Source: Candidatus Schekmanbacteria bacterium (GTDB lineage: Bacteria; CSSED10-310; JACPHN01). Taken from it: a DNA stretch of 64,000 nt. Of this stretch, positions 1 through 8,438 are shown in pieces. Below the pieces are notes generated by a model that made no database searches, had not been told where the DNA came from, and saw only the letters and a list, made by a program, of their open reading frames with translations. Positions within the stretch are counted from its first letter, which is position 1, and each line of letters opens with the position of its first letter. Made by a program: the position numbers and the translations under genes. Where the stretch lies: the NCBI GenBank assembly GCA_016188575.1, contig JACPHN010000045.1, positions 1-64,000 of the forward strand, written 5' to 3'.

Positions 1-1
1 C

Positions 2-217
2 GAGCCGAAGCTGCGGATGACGATGGACGTGGAGGACGACATCCTGGAGGAGCTCGAGGCGAAGGAGCGGAAGATCGCCGATCGCGACCAGACGATTCGG
101 GAGAAGGACAGGGCGCTCGAGGAGCAAGGCAGGGCGCTCGAAGAGCAAGGCAGGGCGCTCGACGAAAAGGATAGGATGATCGAGGACCTGAAGCGAAGGC
201 TGGTTCCGGGCGGTTGA
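2..217 (+). CDS. C-terminal end of a protein with a repeated coiled coil (partial)
   Basis: The frame is open from base 2, so the gene begins before the window. The visible part is almost entirely a charged heptad-like helix. It contains three near-identical seven-residue units of the form ALEEQGR (about bases 112-174), encoded by 21-bp tandem DNA repeats. Such tails are typical of Rpn-family and DUF4351-type PD-(D/E)XK proteins, in which a coiled coil follows the nuclease fold. That assignment is a guess because the catalytic part is outside the window. It ends in TGA at 215-217. Confidence 0.6.
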   Translation, partial: EPKLRMTMDVEDDILEELEAKERKIADRDQTIREKDRALEEQGRALEEQGRALDEKDRMIEDLKRRLVPGG

Positions 218-244
218 GCACCCGGCGGTCCGTCCCGTCATCCA

Positions 245-652
245 GTGGCGACAGGGAGGCGCGCCGCCTTGGCCGGCGCCGCCTTGGCCAGCGCTGCCTC
301 GGCCGGCGCCGCAGCGCCGCTCGGGCGCAGCGCAGCGGAGCTGGGGGCCCTGGCGCCGGCGGGGGAGTGCGGGGAACGGCTCCACGAGCGCGCGATCGCG
401 ACGTGCGCAGACGCCGGTGGCGAAGAGGCTCAGCGAGAGCTTTTCGAGCTTCATCTTCGACGGGGCGACATGCTTCAGACCCTTGCTGAGCTCGCGGGCG
501 CGGCGCACGACTTTGCCAGGACCAAGGTAGTCGCCGAGCGACTGGGAGACGACCGGCGCCGGGCCAGGGCGCTGATCGCGCGACAGAACCTGGCCGAAGT
601 CCTCGCGCATCTCACAATGTCGCGCGGGCCGCACCGCCCATCTCGGCAGTGA
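245..652 (+). pseudogene. Possible TPR-protein remnant
   Basis: This reading frame has no convincing ribosome binding site and a low-complexity Ala-rich start. Its second half, roughly bases 370-610, reads like two helical TPR-type repeats, with segments such as ELHLRRGD and AERLGDDRRRARALI. These are common in the C-terminal arm of large signalling ATPases and adenylate-cyclase-like proteins. The fragment is too short to be such a protein and is not flanked by the rest of one. I read it as a decayed fragment, with low confidence; it may equally be a chance open frame. Confidence 0.25.
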
Positions 653-894
653 TCGCCCACCTTCGCTCTGCAGGTAGCAGAACCGTCGATTGCTCAAGCT
701 ATTTTTGCGCGCCTCCCAAGGCACGTATCGAGTGCCCACGCTGCCAGCGGCGCAGCCGTTTCGGCATCTTGCACCAGTGCGAACGATTGCAAGTTGAGTG
801 CAGCCGCGCGGCCCGAACGGCGGCGGTCGCGGGCGGGCAAGAGCCCGTCGGCAGTGGTATCCTACAGTGGCACCCTGCACGAAAGGACAGGACG

Positions 895-1449
895 TTGAGC
901 CCGACCGCGACTCAAGAACGCCTCATCACCGCCGACGAGTTCGAGCGCATCGCCCACCGCCTCGGGCACTCCGAGCTCATCGACGGGAGGATCATCGAAA
1001 TGAGCCCTACGGGGGCAAAGCACGGAACGATCGAAGCCTGGATTGCGGCAATCTTACTCGTTTACGTGAAACCAAGGAATCTCGGCGATGTCGGCACCGG
1101 CGAGGTCGGCTGCAAGCTGCCGAACGGTCGGGTCCGCGCACCCGATGTTGCTTTCGTCCGCGCCGAACGGGTTCCGCCGGATGGACCCCCCGACGGTTTT
1201 TGGCCTTTCGCTCCCGACCTGGCAGTCGAGGTCGTCTCCCCCGACGATTGTCCGCGTGAGGTGCGCGACAAGGCCAACGAGTGGATCGCCGCCGGCTCCC
1301 AGGCCGTCTGGACCGTCGATCCCGCCTCGCGCACCGTCACCGTCTACGCGCTCGCCACAACCCCTCGCGTGCTCGGCATCGGCGAGACCCTCGAGGGCGG
1401 TTCCGTCCTGCCCGGCTTTGCCTGCCTGGTGGACCAGATCTTCGCCTAG
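895..1449 (+). CDS. Uma2 family endonuclease (DUF820)
   Basis: This encodes a 184-residue protein with the Uma2/DUF820 PD-(D/E)XK fold. The usual order is seen: ELIDGRIIEMSP near residues 25-36, an APDVAFV strand with D84, and DLAVEVVSP with D108 and E112. These are the expected metal-binding positions. I chose the TTG at 895 because AAAGGA lies about 10 bases upstream and because the family normally starts just before the ITADEF-like segment. The open frame extends further upstream to 649 without similarity. Uma2 proteins are abundant in large genomes of Myxococcota, cyanobacteria and relatives; their biological role is unsettled. It stands alone here. Confidence 0.85.
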   Translation: MSPTATQERLITADEFERIAHRLGHSELIDGRIIEMSPTGAKHGTIEAWIAAILLVYVKPRNLGDVGTGEVGCKLPNGRVRAPDVAFVRAERVPPDGPPDGFWPFAPDLAVEVVSPDDCPREVRDKANEWIAAGSQAVWTVDPASRTVTVYALATTPRVLGIGETLEGGSVLPGFACLVDQIFA

Positions 1450-1687
1450 ACCTGCTCGAGCACCTGGAGCAGCCGCAACCAGGCTTCGCCCGCAAGCTCG
1501 TCCGGCTCCTCGCCGAGGCGATCGGCAGCCAGGTCCGCCAGGCGGCGGGGGGCGGGACGCAGGGGGGCGCTGTCACCGCGACGCCGAACGAGCGGTGGAT
1601 TCAGGAAACAGTCTCTGCCTGCGGTCGTGCCCCGAGCGAAATACACTTCGGCTGTTTGCTTGCTTTCCCGCCCTGGGGGTGTTTTCC

Positions 1688-3262
1688 ATGTCCGTCATTG
1701 CGCCGCCCGTGACGTCGAGGGACCTGGCCCGGAGCGCCAGCGGCGCTGGCCGTCCCCACGCCAGGCCACCGGTGGAGAATCTCGGCACGGCGCGGGTCGC
1801 GCCGAAGCCGGCCGCGGCGGCGGTGGCGGCGCAATTCTTGCTGCCCGGGGTGCTCGCGGCGCTCTTCCTGCTGGCTGCCACCGCGCACGGCGCGAGCCTG
1901 GTGAAAACCAGCCAGAGCGACTTCCAGCAGTCGGGCTGCTCCCCGCCTGCCGACTGCCCGGCCTTCACCAACGTCACGGCGACCACAACCGAAATCACGT
2001 TCCCACTCGGGACGGCGTGCTCGTCTGGCTGCACCTCCGAACCCGGGAACAGCCCGGCCGCTCCCATCGGTGCGGGTACCCATGCGATTCGCCGGGGCGA
2101 CGGCAGGTTCCTCATCATCAACGGTGGCAACCGGTGTGACACCACGGCCTTCGATCCGGCGCAGACGAATCCGTTCTCTGCCGGGCCCCCGCTGAGCGCG
2201 CCCTGCGGCACTCCGGATCAGGCCGGCACCGGCGCTCACTCCTTCCTGCGGGACGACGGCGAGCTCGTCATCGTGCACGGTGGCGCCAGGACGCGGCTAT
2301 CGCTCTACGATCCCGCGACGGACATCGTCGCCGCCGATTCCCTGACGCTCACTGGCAACGCCGGGTCAGGCGCCCACACGATCAAGGTCACCGACAGCCA
2401 GTTCCTGATCGTCCACGGCGCCTCCACCACGGCGACGACGGTCTACAAGAAGAGCGCCGGCGTCTACGCCGCCGCTGCCGGGCCGGCAACCTGCGACGGT
2501 GCCGGCTATGTGGGCGCCGGGGCCCATTCCGTGAGACTCTCCGCGACCCGCTGGGTGCTCATTCGCGCGCACGTCGATGCTCCGGACCCGCGGGCCTGCT
2601 ACCTCGACTACAATGCCGGCCTCGACACCTTATCCTTCACGGATGGGAGCGCCGGGCCGGCGTTCCCGGGCGCGGAGGTGCTCGCGAACGGAGCCCACTC
2701 CATCCTCTACGCCGCGAACGCCTTCTTCGTCGTGCTCGGTGGCGGTGTCGCCGGGACTTTGCGCGGGACGATCGCGCCCGACGCCACCGTGACCTTCGAG
2801 GCGGCGGGAAACCTCGCGGGCAACGCCGACAACGGCACCCATTCGATTCAGCGCCCCGACCTGCGATTCCTGGTCCTGCATGGGTCGAGTAGCTCGGTGT
2901 TCGATCCGGCCGCATCCACCGCCGCCAATGCACCGGGTCCAGCGCTGCCGGTGAGTCTCGGAGTCGGCGCTCATGCGCTGCAGGTCGACGATGGTCGCTA
3001 TCTGGTGCTTTTTGGCGGTGCCGGGACCAGCGCTCGGTTCTTCGACGACGGCTTCGCGGTCGCCGGCGAGTACCTGACAGAGAAGATGGCAGCGGCCAGC
3101 GGCTTCGACGCCTGGCATGTCCTGTCCTGGAATGCCACGCCTGGCGACGGCGGTTCGATCGGCTTCCGGGTGGGATCCGCCACGTCCAGCGCGGCGCGAC
3201 CGGGTTCACGGAGCTCAGCACCGACACCGCGGCGCCATACGGCGCGAGCTGGGGTGGGGTGA
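1688..3262 (+). CDS. Giant secreted surface protein, N-terminal part (frameshifted)
   Basis: This 524-residue frame starts with a long, Arg-rich N-region followed by a hydrophobic core (FLLPGVLAALFLLAAT) and an AHGA-like cleavage site, so it is exported. The mature part is a series of blocks of about 50 residues, each containing GAH(S/A/T)I...D.RFL(V/I)(L/I)HGG, which looks like a beta-propeller of kelch/galactose-oxidase type. The frame ends in TGA at 3260-3262, but the sensible protein sequence continues in another frame from about 3181. One missing base near 3176-3182 would join this part to the next entry, giving about 1373 residues; the total 4121 bases plus one is an exact multiple of three. 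A GTGA overlap at 3259 would also allow two coupled genes. Confidence 0.7.
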   Translation: MSVIAPPVTSRDLARSASGAGRPHARPPVENLGTARVAPKPAAAAVAAQFLLPGVLAALFLLAATAHGASLVKTSQSDFQQSGCSPPADCPAFTNVTATTTEITFPLGTACSSGCTSEPGNSPAAPIGAGTHAIRRGDGRFLIINGGNRCDTTAFDPAQTNPFSAGPPLSAPCGTPDQAGTGAHSFLRDDGELVIVHGGARTRLSLYDPATDIVAADSLTLTGNAGSGAHTIKVTDSQFLIVHGASTTATTVYKKSAGVYAAAAGPATCDGAGYVGAGAHSVRLSATRWVLIRAHVDAPDPRACYLDYNAGLDTLSFTDGSAGPAFPGAEVLANGAHSILYAANAFFVVLGGGVAGTLRGTIAPDATVTFEAAGNLAGNADNGTHSIQRPDLRFLVLHGSSSSVFDPAASTAANAPGPALPVSLGVGAHALQVDDGRYLVLFGGAGTSARFFDDGFAVAGEYLTEKMAAASGFDAWHVLSWNATPGDGGSIGFRVGSATSSAARPGSRSSAPTPRRHTARAGVG

Positions 3263-5808
3263 CGCTCGGCGAGGGGGTTTATCAGCTCCGGGCGACGGCG
3301 ACCGACGGCGGCGGCGCCTGGTCCGCCGTCGCCAGCGCGATCGCCAATGCCGGGACGCACGCCTGGACCGTCCCGGCGGGGCTCAACACGGCCAGTTTCC
3401 GGCTGCGGTTGAGCGCGTCCGATCTGCTCGGCGCCACCGCCACGCAGGCGACCGGGGATCTGATCGTCGACTCGTCGGCACCGAGCTGCACGCTGGACGC
3501 CTCGGGGACCTATTCGGGAGCGACGGGTACGCGGCCGTGGCCAGGCGCGGTGGCGGGCGGCGCCGCTGACGGCGGGCCGTCCGGGCTCGCGGAGGTCGAC
3601 GCCAACATCCGGGACGCGAGTGGGCGGTCGTTCGACGGGTCGAGCTTCGTGGAAGGGACGGTGTGGCTCGCGACGGTACTGGCAGGGGCGCGGTACTCGC
3701 TGGCATTTGCGCCGCCCTCCGACCAGTCCTACGCGCTGCGCTGCCGCGCTCGAGATCGGTCGGGCAATGAGGCCGACGGGAGCGCTTCGGTCGCTGTCGA
3801 CAGCACGGCTCCGGTGGCCGCCATCGCGACAGCGGGTGACTACGACGATGACACCTGGCCGAAGGCGGTGAGCGGCACCGTGGGAGACCCCGGGAGCGGG
3901 GCGAGTGGCCCGAGTCGGGTCGATTTGACGCTGCGGCGCGACGCGGACGGCGGCTACTGGGACGGCGCGGCGTGGGTGGCGGCGGAGACCTGGTTGACCG
4001 CGGCGCTGGGCACGGGCGGGACCTGGAGCTACGCGTTCTCGCCGGAGACCGGGGCCTACGCGGTAACGGCCCGCGCCGGCGACCTGGCCGGGAACACGCA
4101 AGGCAGCCCGGCCACGGCGAGCTTCCAATTCAGCGCGGTTTTTCCCACGTCGTCCATCTCGACAGGGTCCGTCTATCGGCAGGAGACCTGGCCCGGCGCC
4201 ATCGAAGGGCGCGCCCAGAGCCCTTCTCCGGTGGAAGCGATCGCCGCGGTCCGGGTCTCGGTGCAGCGTCTTGCCGATGGTCTGTACTGGACCGGAGCCG
4301 GATGGGAGGCGGGCGAGACCTGGCTCGCCGCCGCCGGGACGACTTCGTGGCAGTTGGCCTTGTCGGGCCTGGCCGACGGCATCTACCGAGCGCAGTCGCT
4401 GGCCACCGACACCGCCGGCCGCGTGGAGCGTTCCCCGGCAGATGCGCAGTTCACCTTCGACGCCACGGCTCCCACCGCCACGCTGACCTACCCGGCGTCT
4501 GGGGGGTATTCGGCGGAGGGAGGAGACGACCTGCCGGGCGGCTCCTTCCGAGTGCTGGCCACTCTGGCCGACGCGACGAGCGGGGTGGCGGCGGCCGAGC
4601 TCGTCCTTCGCCGGGCGCGGGGGGCTCCGGATGAGAGCTCGCCCCACGCACTGGCGATTGCCCCGCCCGAGCTGGAAAGCGTGGACGCGGTTGAGAGCGG
4701 AACGGATCTCGGCCTGGTCCCCGGGAGCTATTACCAGGTCGATTTTGGCGTCACCGATGGTGCCGGCAACGCCACCCACGTCGTGGTCGGCGACTGGTTC
4801 TACGGCGGCGACGGGATGGGCGGATCGATGTTGGTGGTCGACGCGACGCGGGGCCGGGCGGGAGCAGCCGGGACGATGCGTGATCCGCTGCTGACGATTA
4901 CCGAGGCGCTGGACCGGGCGCGGCGCGGGCGGGAGTGGGGGCGAGCGCCGGCCCGAGGGCAGGCGGCGCCGCGGGCGAATGCGGTTACCGTCCATGTCGG
5001 GCGGGGCACCTACGCCGCTGCCCGCGAGCAGTTCCCGCTTCGCGTTGCCTCAGGAACCCGGCTGCTGGGCGCGGGTGCCGACCAGGTGCGCGTCGTCGGC
5101 CCACAGACCGGCAGCGTGCTCGTCGTCGATGGCGCTGTCGGCGTCGAAGTCGCCGGCTTGACGATCACGGGGAGCGGTACGGCGGCTCCTGGTATTCCCG
5201 CGGCAGGCATCGAGGTCTGTGCCAGCGGCAGCAGTGTCTTGCTCCGCAACAACGTGCTGACCGACAACCAGGTCGGCATTCTGGTCAACGAGGCCTACCC
5301 CGAGATCCTCCACAACACGGTTGCGCGAAATGAATCGCATGGCATTGTGCTGCGCTACCCGGTCACTCCAGCCGGGAGCCCGGACGCGCTCGTCAAGAAC
5401 AACCTCATAACCCATAACGGCGGCGCCGGACTGTACCTCTGGGTGCCGGCCGAGGTGCGAACGGCTCCCGAGCTCTCGAGCGCCATGATCCAGTACAACG
5501 GCTGGTGGGCGAATCTCGGGGGGGACGTCGAGGGGCCGGAGGGGGTAGTGGGCGAAGCAGGAAACGTGGCGGTCGACCCGCAGTACGACGACCTCGAGCA
5601 TGGCTCGTTCCGGCTCGACGCCGGCTCGCCCGCGCACACAGTCGGTGAGGATGGTGCGGAGGCGGGTGCGTTCGGTGGTGGCGGCGGGGTTCCGGATCCG
5701 GATGGGGCAGGGGAGATGGTGCCGGTAGGCGGGACTGCGGTTTGGGGAGGGCTGGTGGGCGCGCTCGGACTGTGGCTCGCGAGCCGTCGTGGTCGCCGGG
5801 CGCTCTGA
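3259..5808 (+). CDS. Giant secreted surface protein, C-terminal part with Ig-like repeats and beta-helix
   Basis: This 849-residue frame is best read as the continuation of the preceding one; sensible sequence already begins near 3181 in this frame. It holds three or four bacterial Ig-like modules with repeated VDSTAP and (T/E)TWL motifs (about residues 1-420). A DUF1565/NosD-like right-handed beta-helix follows (about 530-800), with phrases such as NNVLTDNQVGILVNEAYP. The C-terminus has a single hydrophobic segment (VWGGLVGALGLWLAS) followed by an Arg cluster, like a CTERM-type sorting or anchoring tail. If the beta-helix is typical, the protein could bind or process polysaccharide at the cell surface. 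The substrate cannot be told. Confidence 0.7.
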   Translation: MTLGEGVYQLRATATDGGGAWSAVASAIANAGTHAWTVPAGLNTASFRLRLSASDLLGATATQATGDLIVDSSAPSCTLDASGTYSGATGTRPWPGAVAGGAADGGPSGLAEVDANIRDASGRSFDGSSFVEGTVWLATVLAGARYSLAFAPPSDQSYALRCRARDRSGNEADGSASVAVDSTAPVAAIATAGDYDDDTWPKAVSGTVGDPGSGASGPSRVDLTLRRDADGGYWDGAAWVAAETWLTAALGTGGTWSYAFSPETGAYAVTARAGDLAGNTQGSPATASFQFSAVFPTSSISTGSVYRQETWPGAIEGRAQSPSPVEAIAAVRVSVQRLADGLYWTGAGWEAGETWLAAAGTTSWQLALSGLADGIYRAQSLATDTAGRVERSPADAQFTFDATAPTATLTYPASGGYSAEGGDDLPGGSFRVLATLADATSGVAAAELVLRRARGAPDESSPHALAIAPPELESVDAVESGTDLGLVPGSYYQVDFGVTDGAGNATHVVVGDWFYGGDGMGGSMLVVDATRGRAGAAGTMRDPLLTITEALDRARRGREWGRAPARGQAAPRANAVTVHVGRGTYAAAREQFPLRVASGTRLLGAGADQVRVVGPQTGSVLVVDGAVGVEVAGLTITGSGTAAPGIPAAGIEVCASGSSVLLRNNVLTDNQVGILVNEAYPEILHNTVARNESHGIVLRYPVTPAGSPDALVKNNLITHNGGAGLYLWVPAEVRTAPELSSAMIQYNGWWANLGGDVEGPEGVVGEAGNVAVDPQYDDLEHGSFRLDAGSPAHTVGEDGAEAGAFGGGGGVPDPDGAGEMVPVGGTAVWGGLVGALGLWLASRRGRRAL

Positions 5809-5829
5809 AGCACCAGCGTCGACGCGACG

Positions 5830-5880
5830 GCGCCTCCCTCCGTCCCTTCCCTCGCTTGCGGGGGGAGGTGAGGTGGCTGT
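5830..5880. repeat. Dispersed palindromic C/G-rich element, copy A
   Basis: The segment runs CTCCCTCCGTCC, then TTCCCTCGCTTGCGGGGGGA, then GGTGAGGTGG. The arms around CGCTTGCG can pair. The same string, with small changes, occurs at 29206-29267 and, inverted, at 33432-33508. All three lie between genes, as expected for a REP-like repeat. Confidence 0.6.
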
Positions 5881-5898
5881 TGGGGCACGTGTCAATGC

Positions 5899-6066
5899 GT
5901 GAGATGTGCCCCGGTCGCGCGGGGGGCGATTTTGGGAGGCGTGAGACGTCCCCCGGTCGCGCGGGGGGCGATCTTGGGAGGCGTGAGATGTCCCCCGGTC
6001 GAGCGGGGAGCGATTTCGGGATGCGAAAAATATCCGCCGGTCGACCGGGGTCGAATTCGGGAATCT
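5899..6066. repeat. Four tandem 42-bp repeats, each with a hairpin
   Basis: Units lie at 5899-5940, 5941-5982, 5983-6024 and 6025-6066, each exactly 42 bases. Units 1-3 are nearly identical; unit 4 has drifted. Each contains a G/C palindrome: CCCCGGTCGCGCGGGG in unit 1, CCCCCGGTCGCGCGGGGG in unit 2, CCCCGGTCGAGCGGGG in unit 3 and CCGGTCGACCGG in unit 4. The array fills the gap between two convergent genes. There are no spacers, so it is not CRISPR. It could act as a bidirectional terminator, an RNA-stability element or a protein-binding array. Confidence 0.8.
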
Positions 6067-6097
6067 GCTGAGGTCCAGTCGTGCCTACCGCGACTCG

Positions 6098-6814
6098 CTA
6101 CGGCACGGCGGGCGCCTTCGCGGCAGGCTCCGGCGACGCGGGTCTCTTGCCGCCCCGGCCTGCGCGGAGGAAGAACAGGCCGACGTATGACCGCTGGCGC
6201 GGAAAACGCTCGAGGAGGCGTTTTTCCAGTTGATAGAGCACCAGCGAGGCGTCCGCGACCGCGTGCACCAGAGTGCTCTTGAGCCCCGCCTCCGTGACGT
6301 CGCCGGCGTCGCGCTCCACGAGCGCCGCTTGTTGTCGCTCCGCGCGGTCGCGCAGGTCGGTGAGCATCTCCGCCTTGCCGGGGAAGTCCGGCACGTCCGC
6401 GAAGCGCGCGACCGCTTCGAGCACCCGCGTCGGCTCCAGCCGCAGGTCGGCGTCCACGAGGCCCTCCAGGTCGTCGCCAAAAACGCGATCGGCGCCTGCC
6501 GGCAGCGCCGTCCGCCGCAGCTCCAGCCGCATGCGGGCCTTTGCCGCGCGCACGCCGCGATCGAGAGCGTCGTCTCCGACCGTAACCCGAGCCTGGAGAC
6601 GCGCCCCCTCTACCAGGCGAAACCGCTCGAGCGCGCCCTCGGCCTGGGCGACCTTCTCCAGGTGGGCAGCCAGGGCGTCGTGGTCGGTGCCCATGGCGTC
6701 GCGTTGCTCGGCGCTCAGATCCTTGTCCATGCCGCGCGCCGCTTCCAGCGCGTGCATGGTATGTGCGAGCGCGCTGGTCATGGTGGCGGAAGAGCTGTTC
6801 GGCGGAGCAATCAT
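6098..6814 (-). CDS. Conserved hypothetical protein, mostly helical
   Basis: This 238-residue protein starts at the ATG 6814, where GAGGAGG lies six bases upstream; the open frame runs further upstream without a better site. It has no signal peptide or membrane segment. It is highly charged and appears all-alpha, with many Ala, Arg and Glu. The N-terminus is Ser/Ala-rich, and the C-terminus ends in a Lys/Pro/Ala-rich tail after an aromatic RSYVGLFFLRAG segment. I do not recognise the family. It converges with the surface-protein gene across the 42-bp repeats. Confidence 0.6.
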   Translation of the reverse strand: MIAPPNSSSATMTSALAHTMHALEAARGMDKDLSAEQRDAMGTDHDALAAHLEKVAQAEGALERFRLVEGARLQARVTVGDDALDRGVRAAKARMRLELRRTALPAGADRVFGDDLEGLVDADLRLEPTRVLEAVARFADVPDFPGKAEMLTDLRDRAERQQAALVERDAGDVTEAGLKSTLVHAVADASLVLYQLEKRLLERFPRQRSYVGLFFLRAGRGGKRPASPEPAAKAPAVP

Positions 6815-7120
6815 GGTGACCTCCTCGTGTTCTCGGAAGGTTGTTCGGAGTGGAATCGGAACGTCCCCCTTGTACACCGGAGTGATGTAAGGTGCACCGT
6901 CGGGCAATATCGTGGATCCACCGCCAGCTCGCCCCCCGTCGCGCCCGCGGTGGACTGGGCGGCAGCAGACTTCTTTCCAGAGAGCGCCCGCCTGCGCAGG
7001 GCACGGCGGGCGGGCGGCCGAGATCAGGAGGGCGGCGGGCGGGCTGCAGCCGCCGCCTGCCTCCTCAGTCCTCGGGGCAGAAACCGCGCCCGAAGTCCGT
7101 GCAGCTCTGATGAACTACTG
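6815..7120. other. Intergenic stretch with no gene seen
   Basis: About 300 bases separate the start of the unknown minus-strand gene from the end of the TnpB element. Short open frames occur here but none has a ribosome site or recognisable product. It must hold the promoter for the 6098-6814 gene. Confidence 0.5.
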
Positions 7121-8438
7121 CCATCCAAACGGCTACGCCGCTATGGATGGAGTTTCGTGCTTCGACGGGAGCGGAGCCCCCTGCACACCTGGGCCAATTC
7201 CTGACCCCTGGGATAACGCGAATTGAAGACAAACCTGCGCGCTGGCCTGATCGCGCGGCAACACGCAGCCGCATGCTGGGCAGGTCTGCGACGGCTTGAT
7301 CTTCCGCGTCGGGGCTTCCACGAGCACGCATCCAGCTTCTTCCGCTTTGGTGCGTACCATGCCGAGAAACGCCGACGGGGCGCCGTCAAGGATACTCTTA
7401 TTCAAACCGGCCTTTTGCCGGACGTTCTTGCCGGGAGTTTCGACTGTGCCGCGAGCGCTGTGGCTCATGTTGGCGACCGCGAGCTTTTCGGTGGCGAGGA
7501 GCTCGGCGCGTGCGACGAGCTTGGCGGACTGCTGATGCAAGAAGTCCGTACGCCGGTTTGCAATACGTTCATGCTCGCGGCCAAGATACGCCACGGCCTT
7601 TCGACGGTTCTTCGAGCCGCGTTTCTTGCGAGACACCGCCCGCTGGCGGGCCTTGAGCTTGCGTTCGGACTTCTTGAGGAACCGCGGGTTATCCACTCCG
7701 GTGCCGTCATCGAAGGTGAGGAACCGCTCGATGCCCCAATCGAAACCGATACGTTCGGTACCGTGCGCGCGCTCTGGTTCGCAGTTTTGCGTCACCGAGG
7801 CGAACCAGCGGCCGCGTTTGAGCTGGATTTCCACAGTTTTCGGCTCACCTGTGTCGCGAGCTTCGCCGCGAATCTTGATCTCGCCAACGCCTGAAATGCG
7901 CATGGAACCGTGCTTCGGCCTGGGCCCTTGGTTCAGCTTCCACCCGTCGCCGTGTGTTTTGTATCCCCAGCCGGTGAAGCGGCGGAGGGACTTGAAGCGC
8001 GGAAAGCCAGGCGTTTGTCCGGCCTTTACACGGCGAAATAAGGCCTGGAATGCGAGGTCCAGGCGCTTGAGTGTTACCTGGCAGGATTGGGCATTGAGCG
8101 CGGCATACTCAGGATCGTCGGCCCGCAGCTCGGTGAGCTCCTTGCACTGGTCGGCGAAGGTCAACGACACACCGTTTTGTTTCCAGGCCCAGATCCGCTG
8201 CTCAAGCGCGGCATTGTACAGACGCTGATGCAGCACGAAAACCTGCCACAGCATCGCGGCCTGAACCTTCGTGGGGTACAGGCGATAGATTACCTTGCGC
8301 TTGACGATTGCCATACGATCATTCTAGCATCACGCTCATGTCATTGCAAGAGCAATACATTGAACAGCAAAGCCAAGACGAAGAAAGAGAAACCAAGAGG
8401 CGTGCTTCACCTCCACCCAAGCGCTAACGCGCTATGGG
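7121..8438 (-). mobile_element. IS200/IS605-type (IS1341-like) element with tnpB only
   Basis: Subterminal hairpins bound the single tnpB gene. The right-end hairpin is 7121-7150 (CCATCC...GGATGG around ACGGC/GCCGC). The candidate left-end hairpin is 8416-8438 (CCCAAGCGC, loop TAAC, GCGCTATGGG). Both ends share the string CGCTATGG(G)ATGGAG. There is no tnpA, so the element cannot move alone. As is usual for this family, the right-end hairpin overlaps the last codons of tnpB, and the guide-like omega RNA would be made from that end. Exact termini are not certain. Confidence 0.6.
7133..8314 (-). CDS. tnpB: TnpB RNA-guided nuclease with a shortened zinc finger
   Basis: This 393-residue protein is of the TnpB/OrfB type. 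The N-terminal YRLYPTKVQ segment and helical half are followed by a RuvC-like nuclease. RuvC-I is IGFDWGIERFL, RuvC-II is LATEKLAVANM, and RuvC-III is the Asp of PRDQASAQVCLQFAL, so the D/E/D triad is present. The family zinc finger normally has two CxxC pairs separated by about 15-20 residues. Here only TCPACGCVLPRD remains. It looks as if the two knuckles recombined and the middle was lost, so the protein may be inactive or altered. The start at 8314 is the conserved MAIVKRKV. It is likely domesticated or dying; no tnpA lies nearby. Confidence 0.9.
   Translation of the reverse strand: MAIVKRKVIYRLYPTKVQAAMLWQVFVLHQRLYNAALEQRIWAWKQNGVSLTFADQCKELTELRADDPEYAALNAQSCQVTLKRLDLAFQALFRRVKAGQTPGFPRFKSLRRFTGWGYKTHGDGWKLNQGPRPKHGSMRISGVGEIKIRGEARDTGEPKTVEIQLKRGRWFASVTQNCEPERAHGTERIGFDWGIERFLTFDDGTGVDNPRFLKKSERKLKARQRAVSRKKRGSKNRRKAVAYLGREHERIANRRTDFLHQQSAKLVARAELLATEKLAVANMSHSARGTVETPGKNVRQKAGLNKSILDGAPSAFLGMVRTKAEEAGCVLVEAPTRKIKPSQTCPACGCVLPRDQASAQVCLQFALSQGSGIGPGVQGAPLPSKHETPSIAA

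Noticed and set aside
5899-6066. 42-bp repeats considered as CRISPR
   Set aside because: The units are contiguous with no spacers and no cas genes nearby.
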